A stretch of DNA of 64,000 nt from the NCBI GenBank assembly GCA_949318235.1, contig OX439131.1, forward strand, positions 2,099,309 through 2,163,308, written 5' to 3'. Shown here in pieces: positions 1 to 13,243 of this stretch. Source of the stretch: Ecdyonurus torrentis (lineage: Eukaryota; Arthropoda; Insecta; Ephemeroptera; Heptageniidae). Within the stretch, counting starts at the first letter, position 1. Each line of letters begins with the position of its first letter. Position numbers and translations under genes: made by a program. A model generated the notes under the pieces. The model was given only the letters and a program-made list of their open reading frames with translations, ran no database searches and was not told the origin of the DNA.

Positions 1-1489
1 AAAGATGTTCATCACAAATTATAGAGGCCTCTGATTGGTTGCACAAACATTGCGGCTTACTGAGACTAAAATAATAATAAAATAATAAATATTTCGCAGT
101 TTTATCGTAAGAGATTTTAATATTTTACATTTTTGTTATAAAAATAAATTGTCATTGTAAATCTATTGTTTTAATCACTTATTTTAACAATGCGTGGAAA
201 ATAAAAGTTTTTATTGATTTTTGTGTGCTGTATAATTTATTTATTGCAATATTTTTTATCGTATTTCTTGTTTAAAATGAACATGTAATAATAATATAAA
301 TTTTGAAGATTTTAATTGAGGGTTATTATATTGCCAAGACATTAATGTCTTTTAATGCCATTTAATTGTGTTCAGTTTGGTAATTATAAATCATTTTCAT
401 TGTTTTATCAAGGAATATTGCCTTGCACGTAATTATATAATATTCAATATATACCGCATTGTCATTTTTACTTTTAGTATAAGTGTTTTTTATAACAGGA
501 TAATATTAATTAATTTTTGGTTTTGAACATTAAATATATTGCTCGATTAGTAGGCAACCCAATTGAATGCTTGTGAAATTTAAAGTGAATTCATATACTA
601 TTGTATTTTAGTATAATATGTTTTTTGTAATAATGTTTAAAGACAATGAAATAGTTTAGTTTTTTAGCTTTAAACTTGCGTTAATTAAAATTGCAGTTAT
701 TTGAATTTTAGCATCAATTCTGTAACATACGTTTATTAGTTATTGTTTTTCTAATCTAAAAAATAATAAAACTTAATCAAGCAAAATAAGTTTAAAAGTT
801 GAATCTAGATATTTTCAATTTTTTTTTGTTTATTAATTTTTTTTCTGGTGACAATCTGTGTGGAAAAAAAGGTTATCGTGAAAATTAAGAATTGTAAATC
901 ACCATATTTCCGGTTAATGTGGGCAACCTGACTTGTTAAGTTGCGTTCTTTTGTTCACAGTTTTTACTTCAATTTAATACCTAGTTTCTGATTATTTTAT
1001 TTCACTCGATAAAAATAAGATCGATAATAATAATAATTATATACATGTAAGTTGATCTTTTATTTAATTGCAATTAAAGTTTCTTTAATAATTTTTCTTT
1101 CAAAGGGATCAATGGCTGAATTCTCAACAAGTGCAAAACTTTAAATTTATTTACAGTTGAGATTTCTTTACATTTGTTTACCATTTTATATTTTGTTTTG
1201 CGCCAATATGACTTTCAACTGTCACTTTTAAAGTCAAATTTAACTGATTAATAGCAAAATTCTGTACATTTAATAATAATTAAAAAAAATCGATTATATA
1301 TTTTTGAAATTATATATCAATTTCATCATTGTCAGTAACAAATTATTTTAAAAATTTAGAAACAAATTTGACTCACACAGTCACTAACTCTTTCTCGTTA
1401 ATTAAATATCTTAGAAGAAAAAAAAATGTTTCTAATAAACTACTGTTTCCTTACCATAAACTTTCAAAATTAATTATAAATATGTTGAA
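1..1489. other. AT-rich non-coding DNA
   Basis: I see no gene, repeat array or RNA here, only short A/T runs. Confidence 0.7.
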
Positions 1490-1720
1490 CATTGATATTA
1501 AATGTGAGTGGTGTGATTACCGCTATGTCTTGAGCGTGCAAGCAAGCAAGGTGTGAGGGGATCATATTGTGTTACCCGAGTGTGAGAGAAAGCACCAATG
1601 GAGCACCACAGCAGGGGGGTAGAGGAGACACTGTGGTCACATGGGTCACATGTAATATAAGACAATCAAACACCCTCACCTCACCTAACTACACAAGCCT
1701 GCGTCTCAGGAATGCATGTT
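1490..1720. other. GC-richer non-coding patch
   Basis: It includes CAAGCAAGCAAGGTGTGAGG, a duplicated GGTCACATG (about 1630-1650) and CACCCTCACCTCACC. No supported frame crosses it; the short plus-strand frame ending at 1556 only clips it. Confidence 0.35.
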
Positions 1721-3261
1721 AAATAATTTAATGCAGTTATATACTTTTTGTTGTGTATCGTGTGTTCTATGAGTTTAATAAATAAATATAGAGAAGACAA
1801 AAAGAGAATAAGTTAACGTAGTTATTTAAGAATCTGGTAACTGTTTAAAAATTTAAATGTATCTTCTTTTTTTTCTTTTTCTTGTAAAAGTCTATTCTTT
1901 GTGTCTATATAAAGAAACGGAAAAAAAATTATGATAATGCTTTTTGACGCGTTTTTTTTTTTTTTTTTTTTTATTTTTTTTAACCTCATGACAAAATTTG
2001 AACTATAAAATTAATCGTAAGAACAATATATTATGAAGCAAGTGGAGTGATTTCTTTTATAATTTATATGTATCTTACACATTGTCGGTGAATTATATTG
2101 TTAATTGCCGTAAAAAAGCCAACAAAAAAATATATTTAATTGCAATATGACTGCACAACCTTAAGGACAATATAAACATGGTTTATAAACAAGCCTATAT
2201 ATACGATTTTATATGTTTTGGCTCAAATTTATCAAATAAATAAAATTTCAATAAAACAGACTATAAATATCTTAAGTACTTTTCACACGCAAGCAATAAA
2301 AATAATGGTGCAATAGTTTTTATTGCAATAATATAGTTTCAAATGTTACCAAAATTTTAAATACAATTTTTTTTGGAGATTATAGGGAAAAACAGCATTC
2401 GTGAAAAGTGTTGCACCATTTGTTGTTGTTATTGTTGTTGCTGTTGTTGTTGTTGCTTCGCATGCACAGGTCAATAAAGTTTATAAAACATAGATTCAAT
2501 ACTATAGGGTGTATGCGCATGACGTCATATTTATTGCGCTTGGAGGCCATACTGGAGTAGTGAATAACATTGCTCAGCATAGGACAAACTTCATTTAAGC
2601 CAATTTCTTTGAGAAATCGGTTAATTTTTTGCTAATTGTTATTTTTCTCACATACTTGAGATACTAATTCAACATATTAACAGCATCAATGCTCTCAAAA
2701 ATATTTCATAGTGTTTTTAAACTGGCAAAATGATTTTGTGTCCTATGCTACCCATGTTATTGAGTTATCCAGCATGGCGTCGACTTTAACATGAATGCAT
2801 AGACCCTATATAATATAGTACACAGCGATGAAATTGTTTAGTGAAATTTAATCCAAAGTTTGACTTGAGTGTGTTTTGTATAATTTGGAGCATGTAAATA
2901 AATCAATATATGATATTGTTTAAACATTTTGTAACGTTTTATTATATTTGCTGTTACTGATAATATATTTTTTGTTATTTTGAGTACGATATCTGCAAAC
3001 TGGCAGCCAGGCAGCCAGGCAGGCAGGCGTGCATGCAGCTGTGATGGTGACACCATTGTTGTGAAAATCACATCGCACCCCGCAGTGCAATCCCTTTCTG
3101 CCCTCATGTCCAATTTGCGCTATTGACTGTCCCGCATCTTTTCAACAAACTATATACAATATACAACAGATTAGATCTCCAAGATCGTCTGTACCAGATA
3201 AAACTATCAAGAGCAACAACAATTTTTATATCAATTGGTATACATGTCAATGCAGTCACGC

Positions 3262-3264
<3 letters not shown>
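1721..3264. other. AT-rich DNA with minor repeats
   Basis: It holds poly(T) near 1951-1970, a GTT-rich stretch (2416-2456), the octamer TGACGTCA (2520-2527) and a GGCAGCCA/GGCAGGCA run (about 3002-3028). Short minus-strand frames are not supported. Confidence 0.6.

Positions 3265-3310
<46 letters not shown>
3265..3310. repeat. (TC)n
   Basis: 46 bp of perfect TC. Open frames crossing it on both strands are Ser-Leu or Arg-Glu read-through, not genes. Confidence 0.95.
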
Positions 3311-3312
<2 letters not shown>

Positions 3313-4274
3313 CGCATTGCGAGAGGAGCCTCATAATTTTTGTCTTACTCGCGATTTTACAGTTTGATTTATATAAGATTTACGTTACATACATATATTA
3401 TGGGCTAATTAGCAGGTTTAATAATGGCATGTAACGAAGAGACCGAAGTGTTTTAGCTTTGCTTTACAGATTTTTTACCACTAAACATAAGAAGAAGAAG
3501 AAGAAAAAAAAAAAAAAAAAAAAAAAAAACTCGCCACTGCATATTCTACAATATAGTAAAGCAGCAGACATTATATAAAATATATAAAACTGTCGTACAG
3601 CATAATAGTTAACTTTTTTTGTTTTTTTTTTAATTTATAACATCTCACTTAAAAATTGCTATTATATTCAATCTCAAAATCAGGAATGTGTGTTTTGTGT
3701 ACATATAATATTTATTTATTTTTACAATTTTAATTGCTAAAAAAAAGGTTATAAATTATTTTCACTATAACAAACAAAATGTTAAAATAATTGTTATTTC
3801 ATTATATATTATATTACAAAAAAAAAATTTGTTCAGTACAGTATAGTGTTGATGAATTAAATTTGTATGCCCATGGAATCTAGATAGGCATGAGCGCGTA
3901 TATAATACCAACGTCAAAACCACCGAGAATTTCAAAACTTTATAATTATATTATTTTTTTTAATTCATTATAATTATAATATATATATATTATAAAATGT
4001 TTTATTTTAATTTTAAAAAAAAAGAAAGAAAATAATTGATTTTTTTTATATTTCAATAATGAGAATAAAATAAAAAGAAACGTGTGATATCAATTAAAAG
4101 AATTAAGTTTGCCGCTCGTTGGTTTCGTGTTAGAAACATGCAGCAAAAGTTTTAATGAATCGTACAGAAACAACTTTGACTGGTAAAACAATGGAGGAGT
4201 ATTTCTATAATTGATTTTAAGTTTTGATAAGAATCTAAATTAATTTTAATTGATTAAATAATACAAAAACTGGT

Positions 4275-4277
<3 letters not shown>

Positions 4278-4326
<49 letters not shown>

Positions 4327-4327
4327 T
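4278..4327. repeat. (CT)n with one G interruption
   Basis: 50 bp of CT with a single TG step at 4314. Confidence 0.95.
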
Positions 4328-5442
4328 GTAAAATTTTATATGTAAAAAAGAAAATCAATTTATTTCCACTGATTTATATTAAAAAAGAAATTCATATAAA
4401 TATAAAACTAAATACAATTTACGTTATATAATTAAAGATAATTTTTAATTCAATATTTATACATAAGTGAGAAAGAATGTTAAAAACATTATGTTTATTT
4501 CTGTTTACAAATACGTTTTCTATTTAATTGTAATATACATTTACATACCACGATATGTACGAGAAAAAACATAACACGCACAAATAAATATGTTATTGCA
4601 ATTATCCAGCAATTTATTTAAATATTAATTAGTTTGTTTGATAATAATACCAATTTTATTTAAACTCATCATACTTCTATATAATTTTATGTGGATTTTA
4701 AATTATTCTGATTGCAATTACTGAATGTTGATATTTAAAAAATAAAAAATCTAAAAATACAACTTTTTATTTTATTCTTGTTTACATATAATAAACATCA
4801 AAAAGTTCATTCAGTTTCATAGCTACGGTCTCTTCAAAATAAAAACAAAGGCAAATCAAGCCGGATATACGTAATTTTCTTGGATTCTACGACGCGGATC
4901 AATACCAAAAGTTGTTAGAATTATCACTGAAATATTTAAGTTAATATTTTTGAAATTTTATCAACATCACTTCATGAAAATTTGAAATAAATGTCTAACT
5001 TCCGGTGTACGTTAGTGTCGTTCTTGTATTAGCTGGACTGTATTTCTCCTCTATATTGGTTATACAGTTAACTTTAACGTTGCATGTCTGTGTCTATACA
5101 TTAACTTTTCAAGCCCTTAGGAACCCAAGGTCTGTTATATAATATAAAATATACGTTTTATTTTTTTCCGGTTTTCTAAAGAGAAATGAAGCAATTGTAT
5201 ATAAATATTTTTTTAAAATAAGGAAAAAATAAATTCAAGAACTATTAATATGTAAATAATAACCAGAAATAATCTGACATTTGTAATAAACAATAAAATA
5301 TTTACGTACAAATTCTTAGTATACGAGTAAACATCATTACAATAACTGTTTGTATGCCATATTTTAGATCCTCAAGGCACTGTATAACGTAAGTTTGAAA
5401 TGTATACACAGAGTGATGTAAAATTTTACTTCAAGTTTTATG
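4328..5442. other. AT-rich non-coding DNA
   Basis: No gene. 4990-5045 resembles part of 25745-25805 (ACTTCCGGTG...ACGTTAG...AGCTGGAC), a faint old repeat. Confidence 0.5.
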
Positions 5443-5446
5443 TTAA

Positions 5447-5697
5447 AGGCATAGACAACATGAAAACATTAGCATTCATATCACAAAACACTTGATGGGA
5501 CTTACATAAATAACATTAATTGGTCTCAAAACCCAACTGTAGTACGTCATAAACAGAAATATTCACGCAAATTGCATACTTTACAATTTTTTTACGCTCT
5601 CTTGTGGGGCTACATTAACATTCTGGTAAAAATTATAATTAATTTTGTAGATCCCAATTTGTGTTAAAGAACATGTTGTTTCATGTTTTCTATGCCT
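5447..5697 (+). mobile_element. TTAA-flanked MITE, family A, copy 1 (internally deleted)
   Basis: A 251-bp element with terminal inverted repeats AGGCATAGACAACATGAAA at the left and its near-exact complement at the right. It is bounded by TTAA on both sides (5443-5446 and 5698-5701). It has no coding capacity. Compared with the copy at 50829-51173 it lacks about 85 bp in the middle, after the shared segment ending CCCAACTGTAG. TTAA duplications are typical of the piggyBac and Kolobok superfamilies; which one mobilised it is unknown. Confidence 0.85.
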
Positions 5698-5740
5698 TTA
5701 AATGAAATATTCTGATGTTAAGATTTGTTTTCAAGTAATG

Positions 5741-5780
5741 GTCACTCGATAGAGATACACGTCACTCGATAGAGATACAC
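5741..5780. repeat. 20-bp tandem duplication
   Basis: GTCACTCGATAGAGATACAC occurs twice in perfect tandem. Confidence 0.95.
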
Positions 5781-5981
5781 ATGGCAATCTTGAATAGTTG
5801 CCTGGCAGTGTTGATGGTAATGTTAATGGTTAAGATAATAATGGTAACAATGATAAGATGGTAATAATATTAATAAAGAAAAGTTTGCTCAACTTTTTTT
5901 TTTTTTTTTTTTAATGTTAAAAGACGTTTTTGAAGACGATATTTACCATCTCCAGCAAAAAAAAATTTAAACTCTGGTTAA

Positions 5982-6321
5982 GGGTTGTCTTTAGTTGTCT
6001 TGTATCTCAAAATCTAAAAAGAAAACTTCCTAATTTTTTGATGTCACCTCAAACTTAATGATAACAGCTACCAATGATAAAAATTTCAGTACCCGTGACC
6101 ATCAGATAAGAGAGAAAATAATTTTTAAAATTTACCAAAATTAACATGGCCTCTTATGGGACTAAAACTTCAAAAAATCATAATTCAAAATCTAGCATGG
6201 TGACCCCCCAAAATTTTTACATTTTTAAAGTTGCCTTGACCTAATGTATCACCATGCAAAATTTCAGATTTTTCCTTCTTTACAACTTTTTAGTCAAATC
6301 CCGTAGTAGCTGATTTCCGCC
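5982..6321 (+). mobile_element. TTAA-flanked short element, family C, copy 1
   Basis: A 340-bp repeat bounded by TTAA at 5978-5981 and 6322-6325. Its ends are GGGTTGTC and TTTCCGCC, so only GG/CC is clearly inverted. It matches 29315-29651 along its whole length in inverted orientation. Shared blocks include TCTTATGGGACTAAAACTTC and TAGCTGATTTCCGCCTT. Confidence 0.78.
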
Positions 6322-6325
6322 TTAA

Positions 6326-6882
6326 TGCAATTGAATAATATTACCAGTCTCAATTATGATTTTACACAAATTCCATTCAAAAATATATTTTTATATTGTA
6401 TTGATCACTTTCATGATGAAGTTTATATTGAAAAATAAATTCTACTGTGAATAATTATTATGCTATGTTGTTATTCACTTACCTCTGCTGTTATATAGCA
6501 AAACTGTTATGCTATGTAACATAATTGCTATGCAAAATGGTCTTTAAATTATGTTCTTATAAATCCATGTTACTAAAAGTGAGCTCGCAAGCTTATTACT
6601 AGGACGGTTTGTTGTGAGTTATTGTAAACGTTTTTGAAAATCTCAGCGGTGCAATAAATCAAAACACACTAATGTTGAAAACTTAATTAAGATTATAATT
6701 ATCTCGAATAATCAACGCAATTTTTTTATTTGACATAAAATAATTTAAAAAATCCGTTGATAAAATTTACCTTTTGTTTTATGATTTCTATTTAAAGACT
6801 TAATAATACAATTATACAAATTGTAATAAAATATTTTGTAAAATATTAAGTTTATATTTTAATTTATATTTTGTATTAATAT

Positions 6883-6916
<34 letters not shown>

Positions 6917-7533
6917 AGTGACCTGTTGAATTTCAAGTAAAACAATGAGATACAATTTGTTTTCCCTCATTAAAATATAATAACAATTATAACTGGGACA
7001 AAATTTCAAAACATGTTCTGTGTATACATACATACACATAGTATATAATTTTAATTTGATCGCCTTAGGGAAACATACAAACACAAAGATATAACGATAT
7101 ATCTCTCAAACCTCGCTAATACATGCATGCTTCATTTGTTCTTTGTATATCTACCATGTTTGATTTAGTATTATTATTTTTTATGTTGTTTTGTTTGTAA
7201 ATGTCAAGTTAATCAAGTTCGCTCTATTTCATTTTACCTTTTATCTTTTTAATAGAAATATTTGATGTGGATTAAGTTACGTAAAATAAAATTTACATGT
7301 TCAGAATGAAGATTGGTAATAACATCAAAGAATTACATTTGTTTTAGATTTTAGTTTGAGTCAAGCAGCAGCATTGTGAATGTCTGAAAATTTGCATTTT
7401 ATTTTAATGCAATTTACTTCGCTTGAGTAGTCATGTAATGCAGTCAACTGCAGATAACAAGTTTTCTGTATGCACTTGATGTGAGGCCAAGGACGTACTG
7501 CTGCTGCTTCTTGTAATTTGTATGTACATCAAG
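6326..7533. other. AT-rich non-coding DNA
   Basis: It holds a GCTATGTAACATAATTGCTA block (about 6510), akin to the dispersed palindrome-bearing repeat, and poly(T) at about 6883-6913. No gene. Confidence 0.55.
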
Positions 7534-8611
7534 GAATGAATGAATGAATGAATGAATGAATGAATGAATGAATGAATGAATGAATGAATGAATGAATGAA
7601 TGAATGAATGAATGAATGAATGAATGAATGAATGAATGAATGAATGAATGAATGAATGAATGAATGAATGAATGAATGAATGAATGAATGAATGAATGAA
7701 TGAATGAATGAATGAATGAATGAATGAATGAATGAATGAATGAATGAATGAATGAATGAATGAATGAATGAATGAATGAATGAATGAATGAATGAATGAA
7801 TGAATGAATGAATGAATGAATGAATGAATGAATGAATGAATGAATGAATGAATGAATGAATGAATGAATGAATGAATGAATGAATGAATGAATGAATGAA
7901 TGAATGAATGAATGAATGAATGAATGAATGAATGAATGAATGAATGAATGAATGAATGAATGAATGAATGAATGAATGAATGAATGAATGAATGAATGAA
8001 TGAATGAATGAATGAATGAATGAATGAATGAATGAATGAATGAATGAATGAATGAATGAATGAATGAATGAATGAATGAATGAATGAATGAATGAATGAA
8101 TGAATGAATGAATGAATGAATGAATGAATGAATGAATGAATGAATGAATGAATGAATGAATGAATGAATGAATGAATGAATGAATGAATGAATGAATGAA
8201 TGAATGAATGAATGAATGAATGAATGAATGAATGAATGAATGAATGAATGAATGAATGAATGAATGAATGAATGAATGAATGAATGAATGAATGAATGAA
8301 TGAATGAATGAATGAATGAATGAATGAATGAATGAATGAATGAATGAATGAATGAATGAATGAATGAATGAATGAATGAATGAATGAATGAATGAATGAA
8401 TGAATGAATGAATGAATGAATGAATGAATGAATGAATGAATGAATGAATGAATGAATGAATGAATGAATGAATGAATGAATGAATGAATGAATGAATGAA
8501 TGAATGAATGAATGAATGAATGAATGAATGAATGAATGAATGAATGAATGAATGAATGAATGAATGAATGAATGAATGAATGAATGAATGAATGAATGAA
8601 TGAATGAATGA
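7534..8611. repeat. (GAAT)n tetranucleotide satellite, about 269 perfect units
   Basis: 1,078 bp of GAAT repeat with no interruption seen. The minus strand is open in all three frames and would read Ser-Phe-Ile-His over and over, giving two spurious frames of over 400 codons. The plus strand has a TGA in every 12 bases. It is continuous on the right with (TA)n and (CA)n. Confidence 0.97.
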
Positions 8612-8613
8612 GT

Positions 8614-8616
<3 letters not shown>

Positions 8617-8672
<56 letters not shown>
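8617..8672. repeat. (TA)n followed by (CA)n
   Basis: 34 bp of TA (8617-8650) then 22 bp of CA (8651-8672), forming a compound microsatellite with the GAAT array. Confidence 0.95.
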
Positions 8673-9202
8673 AATATATAGCTATATAGCTTACATAGCA
8701 AAGTAGCGACACATTTCGTATATAAATAATTTGAACTCATATTACGTATTCCAGTGAAAATTGAGTGTTATTTTTTATCCTCTAGTGTCAGCAAAGTCTG
8801 AAATAAGATAAAAAAAAACTAACAGTAGGTCAATTTAAGAGATGTGTTGATGTATATGTATCTAGTGTACGACTGTTTGGAATTCAGAAAGCGTTAGATC
8901 ACTTGAAAGTACCAAGGGAGACCCGCCCTTCTTACTTACTTCCTTATGTCCAAGTTTTACAGCAATGAGATGCAAACGACTTTACAAAGGTGATAAAAAC
9001 ACTTTAAAATAAAAAGTAAAGAAGTTTAAAATATAATTTGTATAAAACATTAGAAGTAAAATTACATTTAAATTGTTTTTAATATCTAGACAAGTAAGTA
9101 AGTGTACTTGAAAGAAATATAAAACACTTAAAATCAAAGCTTGGTAATGTATGTGACATTTAATGCAGAAAAAAGTACATTTGTTTTATGCACCATGTTT
9201 TT

Positions 9203-9241
<39 letters not shown>

Positions 9242-9972
9242 TGAAATAAATTGCATTAGTATTGTATGTAATCCATTAGGATAATTGTGTACAAGTAGTG
9301 AGTAACAAAAAAATCTTCAGTATTTTGTACTGACCTTGCATCATATTCAGAAACAGAATAAACTTGTATAATAAAATTATTTCTTTAAACAAAATGTAAA
9401 CCAACTTACAAGTTATATTTTCTTTTGCATCTTGAGACAAAAGCAAGAGAGAAACAAAATCTCAAAGCAGTTTTAGCAAATGAGAACATTTAAAATCATA
9501 GAGAAAAACGATTTCAAGTAAAACCATAACGAAAGATTTCTTTTCTTTTTCTTTAGACGGAGTTTTATTTGCATATTATGCAAGTGTATTCGCATCCGCA
9601 TTATTAGAATAGCATTTCATAACCCCCTGTATAAAGTTTTGGTTGTTTTGCGTGGATATTTCTAAAGCATCAAATCTGTTTCTTGAAATAAAAACATACA
9701 TACATACAATTTGAAATATAATTAAGTAATAATTACAAAACTTACTACAAAAACTTTGTAAATGAGTTTTTAACTTCTTTTTAAATTAATTTATATAATC
9801 AAAGTTGTTTTTAGGTCATTTAAATCTACTGCATTGATTTTCCCTTTTCGTTATAATATTTAAAGTTTATATAATTGTTGTTTTTTTAAAATATTTAATA
9901 TAATGTTTTCATTTTTGTGGAATATAAAACCATATTGGGTTTTACATGTTATACTTAACACTATATTTTGTC

Positions 9973-10006
<34 letters not shown>

Positions 10007-11654
10007 CCTCTATTTCTGCACTTGCTTAAAATGATGTATCATGTTTCCGAAAAATCTTTTAGAACAGGAGCATTTAAACATTATGAAAATGTTTATAAAC
10101 ATTTTTGATTATTTTGATAAGTCTTGTACAAAGTAGTCCAGAAACTAAATAATTATTAATAATATAATTAATTATTAATTGATATTTACATGTAATTGAT
10201 TCTCTTTCATGTAAGTACATGTCCATATAATACATACATGTATTTAGTAATGAATTAAATTAATGTTTGCTAATGTTATCGGACGCAAGAATATTTTTGG
10301 TTGCCCATAGAAATACATATAAAAAATTGTTGAAAGCATATTTGTTTATGAAATTTTCATATTTTTCAAAGAATTTTTATATAATATATACACATAATAT
10401 ATTTTTCAATTTATTTTATTATTGTTATTATTTTTTTAGAAAATATTTTTCAATATTAACGTCTTAACTCATGAAAGATGACGTAATTTTTGTTGTCATT
10501 TTGATTATTTGTGGCTTCTTTAAGGATTTATAATATTGCACACACGCGGTTTGCCCATATAACAAGAGCCAAATATTATACAGTAAGTATTAGACATAGA
10601 CTTTTGCTTGTCATTGGTGTAGAGAGCATAGTAGATCTCAACATAGCAAACCGCAATAACACACTGTTGTTAGCTAACATACAAAAGAAGAAGAAGAATA
10701 TTCTACTGGCAAAATATCAAAATCTATTTTTTAGATATATATATATTATAATAATAACATTTATTTTCTAACTTTTACTTTTCATTAATAATTAATTTTT
10801 ATATGTAACTACAAGCACGTATGTGTACACAAATATATTTTTATATTTAATATATTATAATTCAATTTTTATTAGTATTATTATAAAAAAAAATTATTTA
10901 TATCAACAAATTTAAAAATAAAAATTATGAGTCATAAAACAGATATTATTATATTTGAATTTCAGTTTTATATAATAATCAATTCCAAAAGTATTGTTTT
11001 CTATTTTTCTGTCTATTAAAACTACAATAGTGTAGAAATAAATATAATGTGAAATGCATTATTAATGTTTTACTATATATATATTTTCTACAAGAGTATT
11101 GTTATGGAAATCAAATGGACAGACTAAAAATTTTTACAATACGTTCAATTGTTAGCCTACATTATTTTATCCATTATATCAAATTTCAAAAGATGATTTA
11201 TGGAATCAGAATGGTATTTTGCTTTGCTGATGATGATAATAATAATAAATATAGATGATGTGGTCATTTTATCTAACGTCTAGTTTTTTTAAATTTTATT
11301 TTTATTTATTTTATGTCTCTATATATAAGACCTTTGTTTATCAAAACTTTATTGATATACAAAAAGAATATATTTTTTTATTGTGATTAAAATAAATGAA
11401 AGTTTGTATAAATAAATGAAAACCATTTTGAAAATGAAATGATATGTGTTTTTTTTTTTGTGTGTGTATACAATGTAATGATAAAGTACGCACAATTTAT
11501 TATTGTTCACCGAGATAAAGATGGTTTATATTATCGTGTACGGTGACGTCACAACGCGATGTTCGCTCCGTACAGTTTAGCTTTTTTTTTTATATAATTT
11601 TATAGCAAAAGAAAATCACTTTTACAAAATATAATAACAATCATGGAGTGGATG
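8673..11654. other. AT-rich non-coding DNA
   Basis: Poly(A) runs lie at about 9206-9239 and 9976-10003, and TGACGTCA at 11544-11551. The short plus-strand frames at 10.3-11.3 kb have A/T-only composition bias and no motif, so I do not call them genes. Confidence 0.55.
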
Positions 11655-11656
11655 TA

Positions 11657-11776
11657 CAGCTCTGGCCAAAAGTTTCCGAACGGGGCAGCGGCGGCCGCTG
11701 CGTTTTCTCATAAAGATAACATTGTGTGGTTGCGGGTTGCCTATGCAAATCGTTCGGGAACTTTTGGCCAGAGCTG
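11657..11776. mobile_element. Tc1/mariner-type MITE, copy 1
   Basis: A 120-bp element flanked by TA on both sides (11655-11656, 11777-11778). The 26-bp terminal inverted repeats start CAGCTCTGGCCAAAAGTT and differ at one base. The centre is GC-rich (GGGCAGCGGCGGCCGCTGCG). TA duplication and the CAGCTCTGG end are typical of Tc1/mariner elements. It encodes no protein. Confidence 0.85.
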
Positions 11777-11898
11777 TACACCAATGTTTTCGATATTATT
11801 TATTATATACTGGATTTTTAAGAAATTTTATTAATTTTAATCCTAGTTTTTTTTATATACTTTTTTTTTTTTTTTTTTTTAGTTACGTTAAAAACCCA

Positions 11899-12105
11899 TA
11901 GAGGATATCGGTGAACCACGTGGAAAAAGCTAAGGTTCTCCTAATTCCCTATCTTTTAGCATCATAGGACCATGTTTGTAATTTTTTTTTGTACTTTTTG
12001 AGAAAAAACTGCATTGAGACGGCAAATTTTTGAAGAGAAGATACTAAATAACACTTTTAAGTATTTTAAGCGGATATAAATTGTTAAATCTTTTTCATTG
12101 CATTC
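11899..12105 (+). mobile_element. MITE, family B, old degraded copy
   Basis: It begins TAGAGGATATCGGTGAACC and keeps the interior block AAAGCTAAGGTTCTCCTAAT and, near the right side, AGTATTTTAAGC. The right terminal repeat is eroded, so the end coordinate is approximate. Confidence 0.6.
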
Positions 12106-12461
12106 TAGAAAAAGAAATAATAAAAATTTAAACAGGGTTTCAATTGTGTAATGTTTGACTAATTTTTCTTCTTTTTTCATACTTAATTTTATAGGGACGT
12201 ATTAGAAATAACAATAAAGTTTCAGAATATTTGGTATTTTAACCAAATCTGGAATTGATTAGTTGTATCTGATATTGCGTTCTATAAAAGTCAACGATAG
12301 GATATCGATATAATTAAAATATTGCATGGAAATTGTTATATTGATTCTCTTGTATACGTTTGAATAACAATGAAATAAGGGTTGCAAATTAAAATTTGAA
12401 CTTTACTATAGATCAATTGAATGTCATTTTTTTTTATTTGAACGTCACTTGAAATTTTGCT

Positions 12462-12486
12462 AGAGAGAGAGAAAGAGAGAGAGAAA
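12462..12486. repeat. short interrupted (GA)n
   Basis: 25 bp of GA with AAA interruptions. Confidence 0.85.
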
Positions 12487-13191
12487 GGTTTTTGTTTGAT
12501 TTAGAAGCAAGCAGCAGCAAAAAACAATTAGCGAGAGTAAAAGTGTTAGAGAGTTGATAAGTTCAAGTGGATAATTCATTTCGAGTGTAATTCCCACTCG
12601 ATAATAATGTGTTATCAAATGACGAGCGATTATTGATAAGTCTTTAACTATGACGTCACCTCCATATGTTGGGGATCTCTCGCCTATAGCACATATTTAT
12701 TTAAAAAAAAAATTGAGTAAAGTAATTGTTCAAGATCAATTTTCACTTGGACGTACACAGTAATTGGGCCCAGTAATTGATGTTGTCTATAGGGTATATT
12801 ACTGTGTACCGATAGCTCCATGTATATATGTACGTATGTACATACGATATTGATAATATATTTACTCATTCAAAAACTGGCGCTAAATTTCAATTGTTAT
12901 TCTTATGAGAAAAACAAGCACTGTATTTAAATGGGATGTCTGTATTTGGAAACTAAAATAAATCAAATCAAATCAAAATCAACAATCGTGTGTACTACAT
13001 ACACCAATACCTCTTTTTCCGATTAACTTTAAAAAAAAAAAACTTTAATATTGGATTCTATTTTTATAATAATAGTAGAATTAATGATATTAATGATTTA
13101 ATGTACACCTCCCACTCCAATTTAGCTTATTTTAGTAATAATGACATTGAACTGTCATTAATACATGTGATTTTGCTTATTATTTTGTTCT

Positions 13192-13194
<3 letters not shown>

Positions 13195-13239
<45 letters not shown>
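13195..13239. repeat. (TA)n
   Basis: 45 bp of TA. Confidence 0.95.

Positions 13240-13243
<4 letters not shown>

Noticed and set aside
7444..8740. Two minus-strand frames of 422 and 403 codons
   Set aside because: Both are almost entirely Ser-Phe-Ile-His from the (TTCA)n array. A 4-bp repeat without a stop is open in all three frames, so this is not evidence of a gene.
11643..11834. 63-codon frame with an alanine run
   Set aside because: The alanines come from the GC-rich centre of the Tc1/mariner-type MITE; the element is non-coding.
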